Of a stretch of DNA of 64,000 nucleotides, positions 52,535 through 61,500 are shown piece by piece. The notes under the pieces were generated by a model. That model had not been told where the DNA came from and made no database searches. It was given only the letters and a program-made list of their open reading frames with translations. Source of the DNA: Cristatella mucedo (lineage: Eukaryota > Bryozoa > Phylactolaemata > Cristatellidae). The DNA is taken from positions 1,329,501 through 1,393,500 of the forward strand of contig WPIO01000012.1 of assembly GCA_009760855.2 (NCBI GenBank), given 5' to 3'. The stretch's first letter is position 1. Each line of letters begins with the position of its first letter. A program made the position numbers and the translations under genes.

Positions 52535-55500
52535 CTGGGCACAGGCATAGCAAGAACATTTTTTAAGGGCTGAACTTTTTAAGCAAATTGACCTTGCCTA
52601 AGCCTGCTAGTCACGGTAGGCTCTAGAAGTGTATGACACCTGGTCGGAGGGGGTGCAACATGGCAGCCCCCCCTCCGCCCTATTCCTGACACTGGGCCTC
52701 ATCGAGCTAGTCCTGCTTTCTATTAGGGAATATGGTTAGACTTCCGCGGAATAACAGAGTAGTTTCAGATATATGTAAGCCCCGCTTTCCACCAGGTGCA
52801 CGAGGCAAACAGGGCTAATTAAAGTCATGTGAACTACTAAGGCAAGCAGATCACGCAACATAGCTGTGGCCTGCCAGCCCCAGAATTACATAGGCCAACA
52901 CATGCAAATATTAGTAACTGTATATTCATGTATACACATGCAAACCTACTAGGCAGAGTTTTGATTGAAATGGACTATAGAGTAATTGGGAAAATTAAAA
53001 TGAAGGCAGCAGCATCAAACACGAGGAAACTGTGGTACAATGGCCAAGTCACCCGTGCAGATTCGTAAAGTAAATGCTTACTATAAGCTACTCTGCTCTA
53101 ATGCACACCTGTCCTGTTTAAACTGGCATCTCTCCTCTGTCACCTACCTAGCAAGGGCTATGGCTCAGATGCTGAAGGAAAATCCGGATCAAGCCATAAT
53201 CCAAATGCACCGTCATTGTGAAGTCAATTGAAGCTTTGATTATTTTGCATTGTACTCATACGTAATATTGCTTAATAAATTCGGTCTGGAGTGAATGGTT
53301 AGACAGATCACATTGGGCAGCTGTACAAAAAATACAATTCATCTGTATAGCGCCCTATGAGAACTAAATCTCTATTCAGGCGCTTGGTAAGCCGTGATGG
53401 CACACAGGTAAGGCGGTTGCTTTCACGACCTCGGTCCCGAGGTCGTGGGTTCGATTCCTGCGGTGGGCGATCCTTACCACCACTGCAAGCGGTGGTGATA
53501 GCCGTAAAGGCTCTTCTGTCGCTATACAAAAGAGGCTGTTTAATCAGCTAGGATTTTTTTCACATATGCCACGGGGCTCGAGCCCACGACCTCGGCCAGA
53601 CCGTGATCGGGGCGAGCACCTTAACCACTGGGCCAAACCAGCTGTAGAAGTGGTATTCAGGCTTAAAGCAAAAAACTCCAAAATCTGTCTTGCTTGTTAG
53701 CCGGAAAATTACCATTTTTAAACATACCGTCGTACCACAGTGTTATCCAACGTCATTCATTTGCATGGTATTTCTCCACAGTGGTATATGGAGACCCAGT
53801 TCACACTTATAGCTGCCCCGTGCTACCACTTCCTGATTGCTATGTTCATCTGTGAGATTTCAGACTCTAAAGACATGAAACATGAAACAGAAACATGAAT
53901 CTAGAAACATGGCTACAAGGGGGTGTGGCTGTAATGTGACTCCAAGAGAAGAGCTATTACAGAAATTACAGGTTTTGGATCAGTGACTTTACTGCATGTA
54001 TAATATGAAGAATTTTTTTGAGGCTGGTACACTTGCTCGGGTTGTTAGATCTAGTCGGTCTTGCAGGAAAGACACAAGAGACGAGTGGCTAATCAAGATG
54101 GTAGAACAATGGCTCTTTGAAACGTTGCACGGCCATTTAAGATATGTACTTTAACGACAGAAGGCTAGCTAACAATGACAAATTCCACGGTTGTAAAAAA
54201 ATGCAAGCCTCAGCTTACCAGGTAGGATAAGATGACTACGACCAACTGGCCACTGGAATGAGTAACGTTTTATGGACTGACCAAATCACAGTTTGGCAAT
54301 AGCAAGCAAAGAAGAATAAGGGTTACACATTATCCAATCCTCTGAGCCTGATCGTTTTTAGCAGCGCCTTAATCAACCTTAAATCCAGGACACAACCACT
54401 TCTGTCGAGGGGTGGGAGTTTCTCCATTCCCTTCGAAGTTGTTACCCTACCCGTAGCATTTCATTAAAAAGTCACTCCATTTATTCTCTTTGAGAGATAG
54501 TGCTTTGAAGGGTAAATCAAGGGAGTGAGGTATACGTTGCTGACTGCTTACAGCCGACCTCGACATTCGTGGCAAATCTGTCATAGTTTGGGCTGCTTTG
54601 CTGCAAAAGTAGCTCGAGTGCTTGATTGTATTGATGGTATCACCATGGTACCAAAGTGTGTAACTTGGGGTGGTTCAAAAGACCAGACAATGTAGTGTCA
54701 GCAAGCAACTTCGGGATAGCTATTATGACCCCAAGCTATTATGACCCCAACTTCCAGGTCCGTTAAGAACTTCGTTGCCGAGTCAGATATTGCAATCACA
54801 CAATGATCCAACAAGTCTCTGGATCTATACCCAATAAAACAACTATGGGACGATACAGATCGGCAGCTAAGGGGGGCATGGTCTGCTTGTCTCAGGGCTC
54901 TGCTCGTCTCCCATTTATTTAGCTCATCTTTGGTGTGGGTTGGGTAAGTATGGCTATGCATCGGTCTATACATCCTCATTCATCCTTAGACTTGGTTTTC
55001 TGCTTTATTCATTATTATTACACGTCTAATTGCCAAACTAACACCAGAGATGAGCTGGATGATTGGGAGACAAGCAGATCCCAACCCATAGTATTGGCCA
55101 AGTTATGGAATTTACAGGGCACATAGCTAGTCTGTGAAAGAAGCTATTTGAAAGTCTCTAGCATGTACATCAACAAACTGCAAACGTGTACCTCGATGTG
55201 CCAAGGTTCAACAAGTTGGAACACAAGTCACATTTGATGCCGAGATCGGCAAATGTTTTATCTGTATATATGTTGCTTCCGGTTTACTTATGGGTTAGAC
55301 AGGGTTAGCATAATCATTTTTAAAGCTTTCCTTTTATCTGAAAATCGTCAAAACTTTGGTGGAAAGTATTTCCAACTTGTTTGCCTTTTGAAAGGCACCC
55401 TAAACTAAAGATCAATTGCATGACCAATTTTTCAGTGATTATCTGCACTTCAGTTGGCTTTGCCGATACTTCGGCACTCGAGTGCATATATTTTTTGCAT

Positions 55501-58500
55501 TCGATGGTGTAGTATATCTGCTATAAACTGCACTGGTAGATGCACATTACAAGCCATAATCCAATAACGGGGTTCCAGCTTAGTAAACAGTTGCCTTTGT
55601 GCTCCTGCGATCTATGGAGCTGCTTGCTAGCGGTTGCTAGTTTCGTTTTGGTCGCAGTGATGCCATCCATTGGCAAAGTGGTTTGTAACTGGAGTGGCAG
55701 GGCTCATGCCTACCTGTGTCCATATTGGATTCGTTCTGGTGACCGAATTATTTTATAGGGACATTTAAAAAGAACAGAATCCCCCATTTTTCATATCATT
55801 TCCTTCCCATCCTTATGAATTGTCCTTAATGTGCATATGCTTGCTGATACTGTGTGCACATTATCACTAACCTATCGATGTGCTTCATGTCAAGCATATG
55901 TAAAGTGCCTAGAAAGAGATTTGGTTCTCTTAGGGTACTGTAAACATGTTTAATTTTTCTTCTTATTATTATTACGAAGTACTATTAGTTAGTTGATTTA
56001 ACCTGTCACTCAGATATTGAAATACCTCATCCTCAATATTGGCTGACCCGAAATTTCCCCCGTAGTCTTTTTGTTTTTCTAGCAGTCCCATTAAAAAAAT
56101 ACATTTTTGTAGATGTCCACATCAGCTCCGTCGTCAAAGCTGCTTACTTTCAATTATACTTCAACCATGAAAACTGCTTCAGCAAGGAGTAATTCTTTGT
56201 GTCTACCCCTTGATCACTCCTTTTTGGATTCTCGTGAATAGGGGAATTCAATAAACAAAAGTAATTTTTGTCAATCGTTACACTGTATCTGCCAGCACGG
56301 CTGAACTAATCGATCTGCTCACAGTGCAAAGCTCTTACAAAGCATGGTGATATGGGATTGGTTCAACCCTATACTACCCTCATGCTACAGCTCGGTAAGA
56401 CATTAGGCTGCAGTCAGATTTTTCAAATTGGCAAGAGCTTACTCAAATATCAACCGCTGCTCATTTGTTGCAGCCATCGCTCAATCACAAACAGCTGAAT
56501 AAAGAAAAACTTGTAACTAGAATCTAACCCATCATCTTCTTCAAATTTCAGCTGCAACTGGCCAGTGTGAGTAAACAGTTCCTCCTAGCAGCATGCTTTG
56601 ACTTGCTGTTTTGCTTGTTAATCGTCTGCGCAAGATAGCTGCATGCTGCCTATTTTGGCGATCTTCAAAAAGATCCACAATTGGGCAATACATCTTGTTA
56701 TTGATGTCCAAAATGTGGTTGAAAAGAGAGATTGCTGCTATGATTGAGCAAATAAGTATTTGGACAGGCTAGACTTGCTCGACGAGCAGCTTTACTAATC
56801 CATGCAGCTATCAGCAGCTTTTCTAAGCATTCAACTTAACCTGAGCCAAGATACAGGTTCTGTCTCCTAATTATCGGATACCTAAGTACGAATTGCAGCG
56901 ATAAGGATGCATGATTGTGACAATAGGGCTAGAACTAGCCAAAAACCATGCAACCCCTTCAAAAATGGTGGTTGGTTTGAAAAGATCATCAATAAATGAC
57001 TTTAAAGATTTAGGTAGAGTTATATGGAGTGAGGAAAGCGAGTTCACACTCTTTTTGAACTCCAAGAGGAGGCTTCATGTTTGTCTGTGACCCAACAAAG
57101 CCTACTTGCCCAAATGCTTGCAGCCAACTGTCGGGGGAAATGAGTCGTGGTATGGGGTGCTTCAGCACAAATGGCAGCTGAGTCCTGCCTACCAATGTAA
57201 TGTATCTCCGTCAGTAACTCCACAAAGTCATAAAGACCATGTGGGCGTTACGCAGGAGAGTTTTGTATAGCGCACTCACAGCCTAAGCGGCTTTCGGTAC
57301 GCATTCGGTAGCCAACAGACTTCGTCTCACGCAAAAAAGAGAAAGTGGGAAGCATAGCAGAGTTAGGAGAGCAGTTAAGGGAGTGAGTAGCATAGAAGTA
57401 GCAGTTCAGGACCGGTGAAAAAGATGTGCCATAGTCGGCAGTTGGAGAGTAGTTGTCGTTGCGTAAGAATTGTGGAAGCGAGTTCCACAGCCTAGGACCT
57501 GCAGAGCTAAAGCTTCTGTCGCCAACTGTCTTTAAGCAGAGGAATGGGACAGCTAATTTACTGTCCACACAGGACCTGAGGGCGCGAACAGGCTGAAACT
57601 GATGCAGCAGTTCAGCCAGGTATGAAGGAGCCAAACCGTGGCGGGCCTTGTGAGTCAGCGTAAGAACTTTGCTCCGTATCCTTTGCTCAACCGGCAACCA
57701 TCCTAGCTCTTCCAGCAAAGGTGACACGTGCTCAAACCGCTGGGACTTGAAGACCAGCATTGCAGCCATATTCATAGTCCGCTGTAGTGGCATAATAGCT
57801 TTCTTTGGTAGCCCAGCCAAAAGGGAATTACAATAATCAAGCCGAGACACAACTAAAGAGCTAGTTAAATTTTTTACAAGCCACTGTGGGAGACAGCTTC
57901 TAATCTTGGATAGGGATCGGATGTGATGGCTAGCTGTAGAGGCAGTCTTCTGAATGAAGCTTTTGAAATTGAGGCAGCTGTCGAACACGACACCTAGATT
58001 ACGAGCACGTGGTGAAGGTCGCACAATAGCATCACCAATTAGAACAGCAAAGCCTTTTAATCCAGCCACACGCTTAGGGTGTCCTATGAGAAGCAGTTCG
58101 GTTTTATCGTCATTTAATTTCAGGAAGTTTTCCGACATCCAGGATCGAATATCGGCAAGGCAAGCATTCAGTTTCTCAGTTGCTGCAGCAGATTCCGACG
58201 GTTTAAATGACAAATACAACTGAGTATCGTCAGCATAGAAGTGATATCCTATTCCATGGGCCTTAATCACTTTTCCCAGAGGTTGCATATAAATGGAGAA
58301 CAGCAAGGGACCAAGTACAGACCCTTGAGGGACTCCACAGGTGACCCTTCTCATGTCTGAGACCTGACCCCCACACGAAACGGATTGAACACGATCAGAC
58401 AAGTATGATTTAAACCACGCCAGTGCTTCGTCTGCCAGACCGATCGTTGTTCTCAATCGTTCAAGCAGAACTTCGTGATCAATGGTGTCGAAGGCAGCAG

Positions 58501-61500
58501 ACAGATCTAGCAGAGCTAAGGCAGTGACATTCCCGTAGTCGTTGCCACGTAGAATGTCATTGTTAACACGGAGGAGAGCAGTTTCAGTAGAGTGCTGCCT
58601 CTTGAAACCTGATTGAAATGTTTCTGACATTCCATTATTTTCAATATGTTCAACCAGCTGCTTAGCAACAAATTTTTCAAGAATCTTTGATAAGAAAGGA
58701 AGAAAGGAAACTGGGCGATAGTTTGCAAGGACCTCTGTGTCTAATCCAGGCTTTTTAAGAATGGGTCTAACGATTGCCGATTTGAAGGACTTGGGGAAGA
58801 CCCCTTTTCCCAAAGAAGCATTAAAAATCTTGGTTATGGCAGGGCTAAGTTGGTCTGCTAGTGGAGGCCACAGAGGTGAGGGTATAGGGTCTTCAGGAGA
58901 CGAGCTCTTTTTTCTAGACCTTATTAAGGTAGCCACATCGCATGCAGAAACCTCGGAGAACCTTTTAAGGAAGGTCACAGGTTGTGGAACCGCGATTGCT
59001 TTGGTCGAAGGGGGCTTAATGGAGGCACGAATGTGCACAATTTTTTCAGTAAAGAAGGCTGAAAACTTTTCGGCTGAGCCCTTAATATCTGGGGAGTCAG
59101 ACCTGACAGCATTGGCCAGTAAATGGTTTACTGTCTTATAAATCTGTTTAGTGTCCGATTGGCAGGAATTCAGTCTTCTAATGAAAAAAGAAGCCCTGGC
59201 TTTTTTAAGCTTTCGGGTGTAAACTAGAAGGAAGTCTTTAAAATTGACTAGGTCTGCCTCAGACCCCAATTTCTTTAAACGACGTTCCAGCCTGCGCTTA
59301 ACACGGCACATCTTAAGGAGTTTTTTTGTAAATTGAAAGGAATCTCGACGACTTTGAACACGGATAGAGCGAACGGAAGCATGCTTGTCAAGAGCACTCC
59401 TGAGTGTCATGTTCATCGCATCAGTGAGGGTATCGAGGCTGCCGGTCGAGTCTGAATGCAGATCAAGAAGGCCTGCATCACAAACAGATTTAAAAAACTT
59501 GTCCATGTCAATGCTTTGTAAGTTACGTCGTTTGGCAAATTCGACATTGCCCTGCACGTACGAGGGAGCAGGAACAGTAAACGAGACCGAACAATGATCT
59601 GAGAGGGTCAGTGGGCACACCATAAAGTCAGTGGGGAGGACATCCTTAGTGATCACGAGATCTAGAATGTGGCCACCGACGTGGGTGCTATGATTAACGT
59701 GTTTGGCCAAACCAAAATTCTCCAGACAGTCAAGAAATGAGCGGACCTGGCTGTTGCTAGGGTTGTCAACGTGAATATTGAAGTCTCCTACAATCAGTAG
59801 CGGCCTGTCACGCACAAATATTTTAGCGAGGAACTCTGAAAACTCCTCTATAAACAAGTTTAGACAGCCAGAAGGAGACCGGTATATCACAACGGTGAGA
59901 GGCATTGTCTTGGATGAAGACCTGATAGCAACCGATTCAAACGATGACCCATGCGAGAAACTGCACATTTGATAGCCAAACGATTCGCGAACAACAATTG
60001 CAACCCCGCCACCAACCTTGTCAGAACGCATGGACTGATAGAATGAGAACCCGGGTGGGGTGGTCTCGGAAATACAGCTACTGGAACAAGGCGTCATCCA
60101 GGTTTCGGTAAGCAGAAATGCATCTAGCTTCTCCTGGACCACCTGATCGCGGATAAGTAACCCCTTGGTTTTTAGCGAGCAGACATTTAGTAGGCGGAAT
60201 TTAAGAGGCTGTCCAACAACTGGGCGACGGCGATGAAGTGGCTCGTATTCTCTACCGTTTGCGTCCGGCCTGGCGGACGCTGGCTCTTCGAATTTGAATT
60301 GGACCTTGGTAACGGCCGTGGGACGACGTTTCACGACGTGCTGGGCTACAGCGGGTGGGCTACTACCGCAACAAGTACTATTTAGCGCTTTAAACTTACG
60401 AGTCGTAGGTTTGATAGCCGAGCTGTTGATGGGGCGAACACAGGATGCAGGTAGGTTCTCACTGACCCGCCGGAGAAGGCCCGCCGGTAGGTATCGACTA
60501 ATGGCGACATCGCATCTTATGCTAAGCAGGTCCTGTTTTGTGTAGCATATCCGAGGACAGCTCATAAATAGTCACAGCGAAGATAGCAGCGGAATACCCG
60601 AAGGTGTTACGGAGAAATCAAGTAAAGGTCCACACCACACTAACCAGGCATTATAACCCAACATTGATATTTAGACATTCTTCAAAACGTGGAGATCACA
60701 AGTGCAATGGCACTTTGTAAACTGGATTACATTTTCCAACACGAAAACGATCCAAAGCACACCGTTGCCAAAGTTAAGTATTTGTTTAACAATTTGTTCA
60801 AGATCGGTTAATCCTATGTGAGGGTTATGGACTGGCTGAGTCAGTCTCCGACCTTAACCCGATCGAACATTTGTGTGCTAAGGTCGAGCAACAGTTACGG
60901 CAATTAGCCATCCTTGTGACATCTGCAGATGGGTTTTTGACCACTTGCAACGAGTTTAGGACAGCCTAATGGCTGCTGTTTACGAGCGTTTGATTAGCTC
61001 CATGCCTGGGCTGGTCAGACAGGTCGTTACAAACAGGGGAGATGCAACGTCGTACTAACTTAATAAATTAAACACGATACATCATAACTGTGAGAACATG
61101 CTGCCTTTTCTGACTGCAACCAGTGTGCATGAGCCGTGATAGCACACTAGGTAAGGCGGTTGCTTTCACGACCTCGGTCCCGAGGTCGTGGGTTCGATTC
61201 CTGAGGTGGGTGATCCTTTATCGCCACTGCAAGCGTGGTGATAGCCGTAAAGGCTCTTCTATCGCTATAAAAAAGAGGCTGTTTAATCAGCTAGGATTCT
61301 TTTTTTACTTGCACAGACAATAACGTTTGATATTTTCTCAAAATGCTGGCGATCAGGCAGCCGTCAGAGCGGCTGCCGAGCCGTCCAAATACTTTATGTG
61401 TGAATGCAGCTGGCAATGCCTGGCCGGATACTTGAGAAAATATATACTCTTGGTTATCCATAAACACTATGGGTAATCCACACTGGCCATTGCCTGTCCA

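Noticed and set aside
57954-59141. + strand frames opposite the LINE ORF
   Set aside because: Shadows of the LINE coding frame.
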